Positions 1 through 9,450 of a DNA stretch of 64,000 nucleotides are shown piece by piece. Position 1 is the first letter of the stretch. Each line of letters begins with the position of its first letter. Source of the DNA: Gammaproteobacteria bacterium (GTDB taxonomy: Bacteria > Pseudomonadota > Gammaproteobacteria > Xanthomonadales > Marinicellaceae); assembly GCA_041395445.1 (NCBI GenBank), contig JAWLAO010000001.1, positions 124,001 through 188,000 of the forward strand, read 5' to 3'. The notes below the pieces were generated by a model that was not told where the DNA came from, did no database searches, and was given only the letters and a program-made list of their open reading frames with translations. The translations under genes were made by a program, and so were the position numbers.

Positions 1-1
1 G

Positions 2-820
2 TTATTTTCGGCAAAAACATTGCTGAGAATAGCGATTGTGTTTTACGGATTTCGTATCACTTTTCAGCAAATCGCAGAAATTGGTTTAGAGGGGTTATTA
101 GTTTCAATCATCATGCTCACAAGCACTATGATTATTGGTACTTTGGTTGGTATTAAACTTCTAAAACTGGATCGAGACACTTCCATCCTGGTCGCCTCAG
201 GGAGTGCGGTATGCGGTGCAGCAGCTGTTCTGGCAACCGAAGATGTGCTCAAATCCGAAGCCTACAAAACCGCAATTGCTGTAGGAACGGTGGTATTATT
301 CGGTACGATTTCCATGTTTCTCTACCCTATTCTATTTAAAACCGGAATCTTAAATATGCAAGCCACTCAATATGGGCTCTATGTCGGCGGTAGCGTGCAT
401 GAAGTGGCTCAAGTTGTTGCTGCAGGTGGTGCGATTGATGCCGCTGCAAGCGATACAGCAGTGATTGTTAAAATGACCCGTGTGATGCTAATCGCTCCGA
501 TGTTGTTGATTCTCGGTTGGATATTGGCTAAAACACAAAATCACTCTTCAGATACCAAATCAAAAATAGTCATTCCGTGGTTTGCTGTGTTATTTATTGC
601 AGTAGCAGGATTTCACTCTTTGCACTTGCTCCCGCAAAATATCGTCAGTTCAATCAATCACGCGGATACATTTTTACTGACAATGGCAATGTCTGCTCTC
701 GGAATTGAAACTCATCTTTCAAAATTCAAACAAGCCGGATTAAAGCCAGTCCTGTTGGCTTTGATTATATTTGCTTGGTTACTATTTGGCGGATATTTTG
801 TAGTATTGAGTTTAAGTTGA
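2..820 (+). CDS. YeiH/UPF0324 family putative sulfate exporter, 5' truncated
   Basis: Integral membrane protein of the YeiH (Cons_hypoth698) family, often annotated as a putative sulfate exporter; the substrate is not experimentally secure for most members. The reading frame is open to the window edge and the visible start resembles an internal YeiH segment (LLRIAIVFYGFRIT), so the true start lies upstream. About 270 residues remain, with several hydrophobic helices and the conserved GSAVCGAAA stretch followed by a loop and further helices. The gene converges with deoA and the stop codons are only about ten bases apart. Confidence 0.85.
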   Translation, partial: LFSAKTLLRIAIVFYGFRITFQQIAEIGLEGLLVSIIMLTSTMIIGTLVGIKLLKLDRDTSILVASGSAVCGAAAVLATEDVLKSEAYKTAIAVGTVVLFGTISMFLYPILFKTGILNMQATQYGLYVGGSVHEVAQVVAAGGAIDAAASDTAVIVKMTRVMLIAPMLLILGWILAKTQNHSSDTKSKIVIPWFAVLFIAVAGFHSLHLLPQNIVSSINHADTFLLTMAMSALGIETHLSKFKQAGLKPVLLALIIFAWLLFGGYFVVLSLS

Positions 821-846
821 ATTAGGTTATTAACTTCTTAACTCAA
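806..846. terminator. Imperfect hairpin between convergent stop codons
   Basis: TTGAGTTTAAGTT (806-818) can pair with AACTTCTTAACTCAA (832-846) with small bulges. The hairpin spans both stop codons of the convergent YeiH-like and deoA genes. There is no strong T-run, so a role as a bidirectional terminator is only inferred from position. Confidence 0.35.
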
Positions 847-2143
847 TAATTATTGGTGGAATTTCAGGCTTTTCATTCGAAAAATCAATATTACTTAACA
901 ATTTTTCTGATGCTTCTTTTGCATCCTGTTCAGAGGAAGCGTGAATAGTTGCTATCGGTGTTTGAGAATCAACAAAGTCACCAATATGAGCAAAATCACT
1001 CAATCCAACCGAGTAATCAATTGAATCTGTTGCAACTTTTCTTCCTCCACCTAAATCCACCACAGCCATGCCGATTTCGCGACAATTCATGGATGTTATA
1101 AAACCTGACTGTTTGGGAAATACTTTTTTAATAACAGGAGCTTGTGGCAAGTATTTGGCTGAGTTATCGACAAAATCATTTGGACCTCCATGAGCAGAAA
1201 CCATTTTGGCAAAAATCTCCGCAGCCTGACCATTTTGTAAAACTTTTTCGACTTGCAAAATACCTTGCTGATTGTTTTCAGCGAGATTTCCTATCACTAA
1301 CATATTTGCACAAATATTTGTGACCAGTTCATGAAGCACTCTTTCTTGTTTGACACCTGTTAAATAATCAATGGTTTCCTGAACCTCGAGAGCATTTCCG
1401 GCAGTGTAACCAATAACCTGACTCATATCGGTGATTAAAGCTCTGGTGTTCACTGTGGAAACAGCAACAATCGTCTCAGCCAGTTCCTTTGCCATACCCA
1501 AACTTTCTGCAAATGCTCCACTGCCACATTTAATATCCATAACTAAACCATCCAGGTCTTCAGCAAGTTTTTTGGAAAGAATAGATGCAGTAATCAGAGG
1601 AATACAATCGACGGTTGCGGTAATATCACGGGTTGCATAAAAGCGTTTGTCAGCCGGAGCTAAGTTCGCCGTTTGTCCAATGATTGAACAACCGATGCTT
1701 TTAACAATTTGTCTGAATTTTGAGTTATCAGGAGTTGTACTATATCCCGGAATGGACTCCAATTTATCCAAAGTTCCGCCAGTATGACCCAATCCACGTC
1801 CTGAAATCATTGGTACATAACCACCACAAGCTGCAATAATTGGCGCCAGCATCAAACTGATTTTATCACCAACACCACCGGTTGAATGTTTATCCAAAAC
1901 CGGACCATTGAGATTTTCATTCTGCCATGAAATCACTTCACCTGAGTTCAACATACTTGTTGTCAGATGAACAGTTTCATCGGGTGTCATTCCACGAAAA
2001 TAAATGGACATTGCCAAAGCGGCAATTTGACCTTCGCTCACTGAGTGATTTACCACGCCACGAATAAAATACTCAATCTCGTCTTTGCGGAGGATATTAC
2101 CGTCACGCTTCTTTCTGATGATTTCCTGAGGTAAGAACTTCAT
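830..2143 (-). CDS. deoA: Thymidine phosphorylase
   Basis: Cytosolic enzyme that splits thymidine with phosphate into thymine and 2-deoxyribose-1-phosphate in pyrimidine salvage. At 437 residues it has the normal DeoA length. It shows the phosphate-binding KHSTGGVGDK at about residues 85-94 and the family signature SGRGLGHTGGTLDKLE at about 114-129. It is the last gene of a minus-strand run that also contains purine-nucleoside phosphorylase, but the two nucleoside phosphorylases are separated by two envelope-modification genes. About 100 bases separate it from the upstream PAP2 gene, so an internal promoter is possible. Confidence 0.97.
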   Translation of the reverse strand: MKFLPQEIIRKKRDGNILRKDEIEYFIRGVVNHSVSEGQIAALAMSIYFRGMTPDETVHLTTSMLNSGEVISWQNENLNGPVLDKHSTGGVGDKISLMLAPIIAACGGYVPMISGRGLGHTGGTLDKLESIPGYSTTPDNSKFRQIVKSIGCSIIGQTANLAPADKRFYATRDITATVDCIPLITASILSKKLAEDLDGLVMDIKCGSGAFAESLGMAKELAETIVAVSTVNTRALITDMSQVIGYTAGNALEVQETIDYLTGVKQERVLHELVTNICANMLVIGNLAENNQQGILQVEKVLQNGQAAEIFAKMVSAHGGPNDFVDNSAKYLPQAPVIKKVFPKQSGFITSMNCREIGMAVVDLGGGRKVATDSIDYSVGLSDFAHIGDFVDSQTPIATIHASSEQDAKEASEKLLSNIDFSNEKPEIPPIIIELRS

Positions 2144-2249
2144 TTAATTTATTGTTATAACTATTTATTTTACAAGGAATTTTATTATCATGATTGCATC
2201 ATAATTTATTTCCGGAATAAATCAAATAATTAATCACAAATTAAGATAA

Positions 2250-2978
2250 TTATCCTCTATAAGCCAATTTATAAACACCTGTTAAAATTAACAAACATAC
2301 AAGAAAAGAACTAATGTCGTGAGAAATAAAATGAGCGCCACGAAGCTGTTGTACGACTCCAAACACAACCCCAAGAGTGATCCCAAATAATAGAGCCTTA
2401 TTTTTCAAATGATGGTTATTAACCTTTAAATAGTAAAAAAATACAATTCCACTATACCCAATACCGGCATGACTGGCGGGAAAACAATGTTTTGATGTAA
2501 GGCTAGTTTCGGAATATTCAAACAATGAAAAGAAAGGTTTATCACCACCATATCTGAGCAAGTCCCAAGGACAATCTGCATCAAATATTTGTTTGAGTAT
2601 AGCTATAGAAGCAACACACAATACAACTGAAATCAAAACTACAGTCAAATCATAAATATTTTGCTTGTCAGCTTGATTGCGGTACATTTCAAACAAGGAA
2701 TATATTAAAAAAAGAAATATAACAATTACAAGATAGCGTGCGCCTTTATGCATAATTGTTTCCGTCCAGAAAGCATATTTTAAATCCCAATTTGTAAGCT
2801 GATAAATTTGGTCAGCTAGCACAAAATCTATATTAAAACTTTTGACAACAATCAGTAACAAGATACATGCTGAAATTAATAGAATTTCAGTTTTTCCAAC
2901 AGTGTAACTAGTTCGATTATTAGTCAAAGATTCACTGTTTTGATTGACATTGATAGAAAATATCTCTGGATTGATCAT
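2250..2978 (-). CDS. PAP2-family membrane phosphatase
   Basis: Membrane-bound phosphatase of the PAP2 (type 2 phosphatidic acid phosphatase) superfamily, 242 residues with about six hydrophobic segments. The catalytic region is visible as K...ADCPWD, then CFPASHAG, then LRGAHFISHD, the layout seen in PAP2 lipid A or undecaprenyl-phosphate phosphatases. The first 47 bases overlap the end of the eptA-like gene, which implies translational coupling. Position next to a phosphoethanolamine transferase suggests action on lipid A or lipid-carrier phosphates at the periplasmic face, which is inference. A later start is possible because the first ~25 residues are polar. Confidence 0.85.
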   Translation of the reverse strand: MINPEIFSINVNQNSESLTNNRTSYTVGKTEILLISACILLLIVVKSFNIDFVLADQIYQLTNWDLKYAFWTETIMHKGARYLVIVIFLFLIYSLFEMYRNQADKQNIYDLTVVLISVVLCVASIAILKQIFDADCPWDLLRYGGDKPFFSLFEYSETSLTSKHCFPASHAGIGYSGIVFFYYLKVNNHHLKNKALLFGITLGVVFGVVQQLRGAHFISHDISSFLVCLLILTGVYKLAYRG

Positions 2979-4551
2979 AGTATTCTGTTTGTATTTGAGC
3001 TATGCCAAGCATAGAGTGAAAGAAATTGTCGTGAGATAAACGGATATCTTTACCTGTTAGTAAACATTGAAAATCGAGTGAAGTTGACTCTTGCAAAGAG
3101 TCTGACAACCAAATGATAAATGGAACTTTTGTTTGCTCATTTGGTGCAAACATATAAGGTGTTCCATGCAGATAAAGATTGTTTTCACCAAGAGATTCAC
3201 CGTGATCTGACAGGTAAATCATTGTTGTTAAAGTATCTTTTGGAAGTTTCTCCAGTAATTTAATGGCAGAATCAATGATATAATCAGCATAAAGGATTGT
3301 ATTATCGTAGCTGTTATCGATTTCCTGCTTTTCACATTTTTGAAGTTGAATATCTTGACATGTTGGTTGAAAAACTTCGAACCGCTTTGGATAACGCAAG
3401 TAATATGCCGGTCCGTGGCTTCCTTTAGGATGAAGAACATAAACTTGATTATTAGGATTTTGGGTGATTTTTTCATACAAGTCTTTAAACAGAATTTCAT
3501 CATAGCACTCTTCTTCATTGCATAATGAATTTCCATCATCCATTGTTAAGTCCAGAAAGTCTTCCTGTTTGCAGATTCCCTTACAACCGGTATTATTATC
3601 ACGCCATTGAACATCAAATCCTGCGCTTTTGAAAAAATCCAGTAAAGAGTCAGTATTTTTAGCAATTTTGTGGCTGTAATTAGCTTGATCTAAATGTGAA
3701 AACAGACATGGTAATGATGTTGCAGTATTGGTTCCGCAAGATGCTGTATTGGTAAAATTCACAATATCATGTCGTTCTTTAAGGTTTGGGTTGGTTTCTC
3801 TTTGATAGCCATTCAAGGAAAAACGATCGGCTCTTGCCGTTTCGCCAATAATTAAAAAATAAACCTGTTTCTTATCTTTAAACGAATCTCGCTGTGTCGC
3901 GTCGCTTGCAATTGGATTGTACGGAATTTTTGCTGAGTTAAATTGTTCTCCAGCGTATGAAATTAGAGCAAAAATAAAGTTTGTTGGCAGAATGACATGG
4001 GACAAATTTCTATTATTTCTCGCGATTGATGCAAATGAAGCATAATTCAGATAAATGACTAAAAGTATCACAGCAATTGATATCGCCATAGACTTTATCT
4101 TTGTAAACAAGAAGTTACGATATGTTATTCTTGTACTTTTAAGTTTATAAACCAAGTATGATGGCAGAATTCCAAGTAAAAAAAGTACGAATATTAAACC
4201 TGAACTAATTAAATCCTTTCCCTCCGAAGAGCTAGTTTCCATCACATTCCGGACCATTTCCTTGTCAATAACAATGTTATATTGATAAATGAAATAAAAG
4301 GATGCTGATGCAATGAGGAAAATTAAAATATAAAAAAGTTTATAGCTTTTTTGCCATGTAAAAAGGCTGAGAATCAGGTTGATAACAGCAACCAAAAAAA
4401 CAAAAATAGCAGCAAATAGAAAATAATCACTTGCTGTTTCAGGTTTTATTATTTGATAAGTTTCTTTCCAAAAAGCTATATTGTATAGAATGACAAAAAG
4501 AAAACTTGCAAGCAGGTTCAGTTGCCAGATTTTAAAATGTGAATATTTCAC
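2932..4551 (-). CDS. eptA: Phosphoethanolamine transferase, EptA/MCR family
   Basis: Inner-membrane enzyme that transfers phosphoethanolamine from phosphatidylethanolamine to lipid A phosphates, lowering surface charge. The N-terminal ~190 residues carry five membrane helices; the periplasmic sulfatase-fold domain follows. Visible catalytic features are GETAR (zinc ligand E237), CGTNTATSLPC (nucleophile T276), SHG (H379), SDHGES (D449, H450) and LHGTPY (H462). Length (539 residues) is typical. It overlaps the downstream PAP2 gene and lies 62 bases after punA. Orthologues can give polymyxin tolerance, but this is a chromosomal core-type copy and no resistance phenotype can be read from sequence. 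Confidence 0.95.
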   Translation of the reverse strand: MKYSHFKIWQLNLLASFLFVILYNIAFWKETYQIIKPETASDYFLFAAIFVFLVAVINLILSLFTWQKSYKLFYILIFLIASASFYFIYQYNIVIDKEMVRNVMETSSSEGKDLISSGLIFVLFLLGILPSYLVYKLKSTRITYRNFLFTKIKSMAISIAVILLVIYLNYASFASIARNNRNLSHVILPTNFIFALISYAGEQFNSAKIPYNPIASDATQRDSFKDKKQVYFLIIGETARADRFSLNGYQRETNPNLKERHDIVNFTNTASCGTNTATSLPCLFSHLDQANYSHKIAKNTDSLLDFFKSAGFDVQWRDNNTGCKGICKQEDFLDLTMDDGNSLCNEEECYDEILFKDLYEKITQNPNNQVYVLHPKGSHGPAYYLRYPKRFEVFQPTCQDIQLQKCEKQEIDNSYDNTILYADYIIDSAIKLLEKLPKDTLTTMIYLSDHGESLGENNLYLHGTPYMFAPNEQTKVPFIIWLSDSLQESTSLDFQCLLTGKDIRLSHDNFFHSMLGIAQIQTEYYDQSRDIFYQCQSKQ

Positions 4552-4613
4552 TCATATTTATTATTGTAAGTTCTCTATTAGAGAATCAAACGAGTGAAAT
4601 CAATCGTTAAAAT

Positions 4614-5411
4614 TTAACTTTTTTGCTTTTTAATAAACTCTGTTAATAATGTTTTGAATGTTTGAGCAGCAATCTCCGCACACTTCATGGTTTGAGCATG
4701 TGAAAGCTCTTCAGAATCCATTCCCGCTGCAAAGTTGGTAATCACGGATAATGCCATCACTTTGAGTTGTTGATGCCTCGCAAGGATGGTTTCCGGAACG
4801 GTGGACATACCGGCAGCATTCACTCCAAGGATTCTCAAAGCATTGATTTCCGCCGGAGTTTCAAATTGTGGTCCGCACATCCAAGCATAAACTCCCTGGC
4901 CTAATTCGATTTTGTGTTGTTCAGCAATGTGCAACATTTCTTCCCGCAGTTCTTCATCATATGCATTAACCATGTTTACGAAACGATTATTGCCTGTTTC
5001 AGAAAATAATGGCGAAACACCGGTAAAGTTGATGTAATCATTTATCAGCATCACAGAACCAGGTGGTTTGTTTGTATCTAAAGAACCGGCAGCATTGGTG
5101 AGAATAATCATTTCACAACCCAACTCCTTAAAGCAATGAATCGGCGTTCTCATAGCCTCAGCCTGAGCATTTTCGTAATAATGAACTCTACCCTGCATGG
5201 CGATAATTTCTACTCCTTCGACTTTGCCCAAAATCAATTTTCCGGCATGTCCGGCGACTCCGGATTGCGGAAAACCATCTAAATCTGCGTAAGAAATTTC
5301 ACGAATTTTATCAATCGAATCGGCAAACTCACCCAAGCCTGATCCTAAAACGAGTGCAATTTGCGGTTGAAAACCAGGTGCTACAGACCTGATATGCTCT
5401 GTACTTTTCAT
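4614..5411 (-). CDS. punA: Purine-nucleoside phosphorylase, trimeric (PNP) type
   Basis: Phosphorolyses inosine and guanosine (and deoxy forms) to the base plus ribose-1-phosphate in purine salvage. The 265-residue length fits the trimeric PunA/XapA/mammalian-PNP family rather than hexameric DeoD. Seen features are the phosphate-binding LVLGSGLGEF near residues 20-30, MQGRVHYYEN, ILTNAAGS and GVYAWMCGPQFETPAEI, followed by GMSTVPE. It opens a minus-strand run with eptA, the PAP2 phosphatase and deoA. The intergenic stretch 5412-5572 separates it from the divergent modB. Confidence 0.95.
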   Translation of the reverse strand: MKSTEHIRSVAPGFQPQIALVLGSGLGEFADSIDKIREISYADLDGFPQSGVAGHAGKLILGKVEGVEIIAMQGRVHYYENAQAEAMRTPIHCFKELGCEMIILTNAAGSLDTNKPPGSVMLINDYINFTGVSPLFSETGNNRFVNMVNAYDEELREEMLHIAEQHKIELGQGVYAWMCGPQFETPAEINALRILGVNAAGMSTVPETILARHQQLKVMALSVITNFAAGMDSEELSHAQTMKCAEIAAQTFKTLLTEFIKKQKS

Positions 5412-5572
5412 ATAAAATTATTAATGTAATTGATTGAATTTTAACAAAACAATCATCTGAATAAAATTGAATGCATCTAATTAACCAACTTGTCACATAT
5501 AAATAATTCGAATTGATTTAAAAGAACAAGATTTATCTTTATAATCGGTGTGTTTTCTTTCAATCAACAGGA

Positions 5573-6244
5573 ATGTTATCAACCGATTTAACCGCCCTAT
5601 TTCTGAGTTTTAAATTAGCTGCAGTTACTGTTGTCATTTTGTTGATTATTTCTATTCCATTAGCTTATTGGCTGAGTTTTTCCAAAAGCCGATGGACTGC
5701 ATTTGTGAGTTCAATAGTTGTATTGCCTTTAGTTCTCCCACCAACTGTTTTAGGTTATTACCTTCTCAGCATCATGAAAAATGACACCTGGTTAGGCTCA
5801 TTGTTTATTCAATTAACTGGAAATCAATTGATATTCAGTTTTTCCGGGTTAGTGATAGCTTCTGTGGTTTATTCATTGCCCTTTGTTGTACAGCCTATGG
5901 TTTCAACATTTAAAAATATCAATCAAAATACGATTAACACTGCTATGTCGATTGGAGCTCCAAAGCAAAAAATATTATATTCAATAATATTACCTCTGGC
6001 TCGTAATGGAATCATCTCTGCTGCAATATTAGGTTTTGTTCATACTCTAGGCGAATTTGGCGTGGCATTGATGGTTGGAGGAAATATTCCCGGCGAGACC
6101 CGTGTTGTATCCATAGAAATATTCAATCATGTTGAAAACATGAAACTGGATCAGGCAAACTCGCTTTCTTTAATTTTATTGTTGATATCATTTGTTGTCA
6201 TACTTTGGATTAACAGAAAAAACAATTATCGAGTTATTTCATGA
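5573..6244 (+). CDS. modB: Molybdate ABC transporter permease
   Basis: Inner-membrane channel subunit of the molybdate (possibly tungstate) importer. It has 223 residues with about five to six membrane helices and the ABC permease coupling loop around TAMSIGAPKQKILYSIILP. The early VLPLVLPPTVLGYYLL segment is characteristic of ModB. Translation is coupled to modC through an ATGA overlap. A TATAAT-like box lies at 5540-5545 upstream. No periplasmic binding protein gene (modA) is present here, which is unusual because modA normally precedes modB. Confidence 0.94.
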   Translation: MLSTDLTALFLSFKLAAVTVVILLIISIPLAYWLSFSKSRWTAFVSSIVVLPLVLPPTVLGYYLLSIMKNDTWLGSLFIQLTGNQLIFSFSGLVIASVVYSLPFVVQPMVSTFKNINQNTINTAMSIGAPKQKILYSIILPLARNGIISAAILGFVHTLGEFGVALMVGGNIPGETRVVSIEIFNHVENMKLDQANSLSLILLLISFVVILWINRKNNYRVIS

Positions 6245-7194
6245 TTGTTAAAATTCAAAATCTCAAACCTGACTTTGAGTATGATTTCCAAATACCGGAT
6301 ACAGGAATTGTAGGTATTTACGGTGTTTCCGGAAGCGGTAAATCCAGTTTGCTTAATGCTATTGCCGGTTATACAGACTCTGTTAAAGGTCGTGTTGAAT
6401 TTTCAGGAGATACATTATTCGATACGAATAACAAACAAAAAGTAAGACCATATCAGTGTGGATATATGCCTCAACACTCGCTTTTATTCCCACATTGGAC
6501 AATCCGTGAGAATTTAGATTTTGTTGAGAAATATAACCCCAATCCCAAAATAGATCTCAAAAAACTTCTGGATGTTCTAGATTGCCACGAAATACTCGAT
6601 AAATACCCTAATCAAATTTCCGGTGGAGAAAAGCAAAGAATTGCACTCATTCGAGCCTTATTACAAACCGGCCATCAATCACTTTTATTATTAGACGAAC
6701 CATTTTCTGCTCTCAATTCGGAACTACGGAAAAATGCTCTTAATTTATTAAAACAGTACAAAGAAAACAACCTGATTTTGTTCGTCACTCATGATATTGT
6801 CGAAATTTATAAAGTCACTGATCAACTTCTTTTAGTTAAGGATAACCGTATTCTCTATCAAAGTGATATTGAATCTGCCTTCAGTTGTGGAGAACACAAT
6901 TTACCAGTTGCCAGCAGAGTAAAAATCAACAATAAAGAACATATACTTTTTGCCGATTATGTAAGCATTAGTCTTGAAAAAATTCCTAATAGCAGTATCA
7001 CTCATCAACTTCCAGCTGAGATAAAGTCAATCAATCCTTACGGAAGAGATTTTATTGTTGAATTACGAACTCTTGACAATTTCCCTCAACTCATCCGATC
7101 TCAACTCACTGAAAAATCGGTAGCAAAGCTAAAACTCGAAATTGAAAAAAAAGTTTTGGTCAATTTTAAAGCAACATCTTACAATCGATTCTAA
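6241..7194 (+). CDS. modC: Molybdate ABC transporter ATP-binding protein
   Basis: Cytoplasmic ATPase that powers molybdate import with ModB. It shows the Walker A GVSGSGKS (residues 28-35), Q-loop region near 78, signature ISGGEKQRI (126-134), Walker B LLLLDEPFSALN (148-159) and the H-loop FVTHD near 187. At 317 residues it is shorter than ModC of E. coli. The ~100-residue C-terminal extension is in the position of the Mop-like molybdate-sensing domain but is weakly conserved by eye. The start overlaps the modB stop and slyX begins two bases after its stop. Confidence 0.93.
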   Translation: MIVKIQNLKPDFEYDFQIPDTGIVGIYGVSGSGKSSLLNAIAGYTDSVKGRVEFSGDTLFDTNNKQKVRPYQCGYMPQHSLLFPHWTIRENLDFVEKYNPNPKIDLKKLLDVLDCHEILDKYPNQISGGEKQRIALIRALLQTGHQSLLLLDEPFSALNSELRKNALNLLKQYKENNLILFVTHDIVEIYKVTDQLLLVKDNRILYQSDIESAFSCGEHNLPVASRVKINNKEHILFADYVSISLEKIPNSSITHQLPAEIKSINPYGRDFIVELRTLDNFPQLIRSQLTEKSVAKLKLEIEKKVLVNFKATSYNRF

Positions 7195-7196
7195 AT

Positions 7197-7412
7197 ATGA
7201 AGAACCAACAAGAAAATATCATTGAAATAGAAACAAAAATTGTTTATCTGGAAGATACCGTTGAGCAATTAAACAGTGTCATAATTAACCAACAAAAACA
7301 AATTGACCAACTAAAAAAACAAATCTTAAATCTTTCTCAAAAAGTGGATGAAGAAAGTTCCCAATGGCATCAAAACACCAACCCGGCTGATGAAAAACCA
7401 CCTCATTACTGA
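7197..7412 (+). CDS. slyX: SlyX family protein
   Basis: Small coiled-coil protein of 71 residues; the family's function is unknown. Almost the whole length is a heptad-like helix (residues 8-58), ending in the family-typical PPHY at the C terminus. It follows modC by two bases and is probably co-transcribed with modBC, a neighbourhood that looks incidental. Confidence 0.85.
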   Translation: MKNQQENIIEIETKIVYLEDTVEQLNSVIINQQKQIDQLKKQILNLSQKVDEESSQWHQNTNPADEKPPHY

Positions 7413-7453
7413 TATAATGTTATTGTGGGGCGTGATTATTGAGAGGTAGTTTA

Positions 7454-9430
7454 ATGAAAGAAAATATAAAAATTTATTCCTGTTCCTTGTATCCTGCTCA
7501 AATCAATCAAAAGCTTTCAGTTGATATCGTCAATTTAAATCAAATTCAAGATTTTGACTTTGATAAAGATTTGTTATCAATTGTTCTATTTGAATGGAAT
7601 GATTATCAAAAAATAGCAAAACGTTTAAAGACTTTTCGAGACAAAAATATTTCCTTAATTTGTATAGATGATGATATTAGCCCGGATAATCGAATAACCC
7701 TTTTAAATAATGACATTGAATTCATTTCGCATAAGAAGTTTATTCAACTGGAGTCAGAAGAGCTTAGTCAATGGGTTAAACACTCGAAATATATAGTCCT
7801 GATCATAGAAGATAATCAGGCACTTGCCCTGAATGAAGCCAAATCACTCAGAGATTCAAAATTTATAGTCGAGATTAGCACTCCTGACACTATGTCGAAT
7901 CTATTTGATAATGACTTTGTTCCTGACTTGATACTTCTTGATCTCAATAAAACTAAAGATTCAGAAGTTGCTGATTGTGTTTTTTACTTAACAAAACACT
8001 ATGAAAGTATCCCAATATTGGCAATGTCTGATGTACTAAGACCTCAACAAAACAATCAATTAAAAAGTATTGGAGTGGATGAGATTCTGACAAGGAACAG
8101 TCAAGTCGATGTCCTGATTTCAAAAATTCTCGAAATGATTCAGAGAAAAACGGCTCATTCATCTCACTCAGTTCGTGAGTCAGAGAAAATTTATGAATTT
8201 GAAATTAATGATGATAAATTTAATGAGCTCAACCACTTTATTACAACGAATGGAACTTCTGATCGAAGCTCAGTTATCTGGCTTAAAATTGCTAACAAAG
8301 TTTCACTTCAACAGAAAATAGGATTTTCAGGCTTTAATAAACTTCATAAAACATTGCATGTTCAATTACCCGATTTCGGATTTAAATTCGATATTAAACA
8401 AACTATAACTGATGGAATTACAGTTTTAGCGAGCGATGATATGAGTCGTCAACAAACTCAGGATTATCTCAATGAAGTTTTTAGTTGGGTTTCCAAAACT
8501 TATTTTAATCTTCACAAAAAAAATATTACTGTGGCGTTACAAGCATTTGTGCTGACCGATTTATCACATAAGTCAAACAAGAACATGCTTATCAATGAAG
8601 CGGAAAGACTGATTCTTAATCCAAAACATAACGAGAATATTCAATATATTGCCGAAAGTGAAGAACGGAAGAAGTTCTATCTCACCAAAACGAAGTTAAT
8701 CAATGCCATTCGGCAACAAAGTTTTAAGTGGTTGTATCAGTCGATATTAAATGCCAAAAATGATGATATGGAACTTTTCCAAGTTATGTTGAGAGTTATT
8801 TCGCATGATGGTCCTGAGTTACAAACTTTAGATTATTTCAATGTCGCGAATGAAACCGGTCTGTTAAAAATATTAGACCGTTATACACTCAAACAAGCGT
8901 TATCTGTTATTCAGGATGGTGAAGAAAAAGGTGTCAAAAGATATATTCTTATCAACCAAAGTATATCCGATTATGAATCCGCTAAGCATCGGCAGGAAGT
9001 CTTGGAAAACATTCAAGGCCACAATATTCCTGAATCTCGGCTGTTTTTTCAGTTCCGACAAGACTTAAGTGAAGATCACCTGTCGGTTCTTGATGAGATT
9101 TCTCAGGATTTGAAGGGTTCGGGGATTGGTATTTGTATTTCCGAATTCGATGGAAGTGATAAATCCTGGGAAATTGCAAAACTATTTGATGCTGATTGGA
9201 TTCGTTTGAAACCTTTTTCCAAAGATTCAGAGGTTCTGCACCATAATCATCCGGATTTTGTCGGAAACCAAATCAAAAAGGCACAATCACTTGGTTATAA
9301 AGTCATTGTGCCTAATATAGATAGTGCTGATTTTACAGCTCAGATTTGGAATTTAAACGCTGATTTCATACACGGCAACTTTGTACAATCGCCTGTTCCT
9401 GATATTAAGTATATTGAAAATGACCAATAA
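7454..9430 (+). CDS. Degenerate receiver/GGDEF/EAL-type signalling protein
   Basis: Cytoplasmic protein of 658 residues. The ATG at 7454 is preferred because GAGAGG lies at 7441-7446. The N terminus appears to hold two receiver-like folds: a divergent one at about 1-105 and a clearer one at about 110-230 with IIEDN and LILLDLN (acidic pocket and putative phospho-Asp). A middle region (about 255-400) is in the position of a GGDEF domain but lacks GGDEF. The C-terminal ~230 residues follow the EAL-domain fold (AE/FNVANETGLLKILDRYTLKQAL, then FHQFR-like and ADWIRLKP strands) but lack the EAL catalytic motif. This suggests a c-di-GMP-binding or purely regulatory protein, comparable in layout to FimX. 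Confidence 0.72.
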   Translation: MKENIKIYSCSLYPAQINQKLSVDIVNLNQIQDFDFDKDLLSIVLFEWNDYQKIAKRLKTFRDKNISLICIDDDISPDNRITLLNNDIEFISHKKFIQLESEELSQWVKHSKYIVLIIEDNQALALNEAKSLRDSKFIVEISTPDTMSNLFDNDFVPDLILLDLNKTKDSEVADCVFYLTKHYESIPILAMSDVLRPQQNNQLKSIGVDEILTRNSQVDVLISKILEMIQRKTAHSSHSVRESEKIYEFEINDDKFNELNHFITTNGTSDRSSVIWLKIANKVSLQQKIGFSGFNKLHKTLHVQLPDFGFKFDIKQTITDGITVLASDDMSRQQTQDYLNEVFSWVSKTYFNLHKKNITVALQAFVLTDLSHKSNKNMLINEAERLILNPKHNENIQYIAESEERKKFYLTKTKLINAIRQQSFKWLYQSILNAKNDDMELFQVMLRVISHDGPELQTLDYFNVANETGLLKILDRYTLKQALSVIQDGEEKGVKRYILINQSISDYESAKHRQEVLENIQGHNIPESRLFFQFRQDLSEDHLSVLDEISQDLKGSGIGICISEFDGSDKSWEIAKLFDADWIRLKPFSKDSEVLHHNHPDFVGNQIKKAQSLGYKVIVPNIDSADFTAQIWNLNADFIHGNFVQSPVPDIKYIENDQ

Positions 9431-9450
9431 TTAAATACTGGTCATTTTTA
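9417..9450. terminator. Bidirectional hairpin terminator
   Basis: AAAATGACCA (9417-9426) pairs perfectly with TGGTCATTTT (9439-9448), loop of 12. T-rich sequence follows on the plus strand. The hairpin includes the stop regions of both convergent genes, so it can end transcription from either side. Confidence 0.7.

Noticed and set aside
3228..3539. 103-codon gene inside eptA
   Set aside because: It is another reading frame of the eptA-like gene with no family features.
2932..4551. Mobile colistin-resistance (mcr) gene
   Set aside because: It is an EptA-type gene in a chromosomal setting with no insertion sequence or plasmid context.
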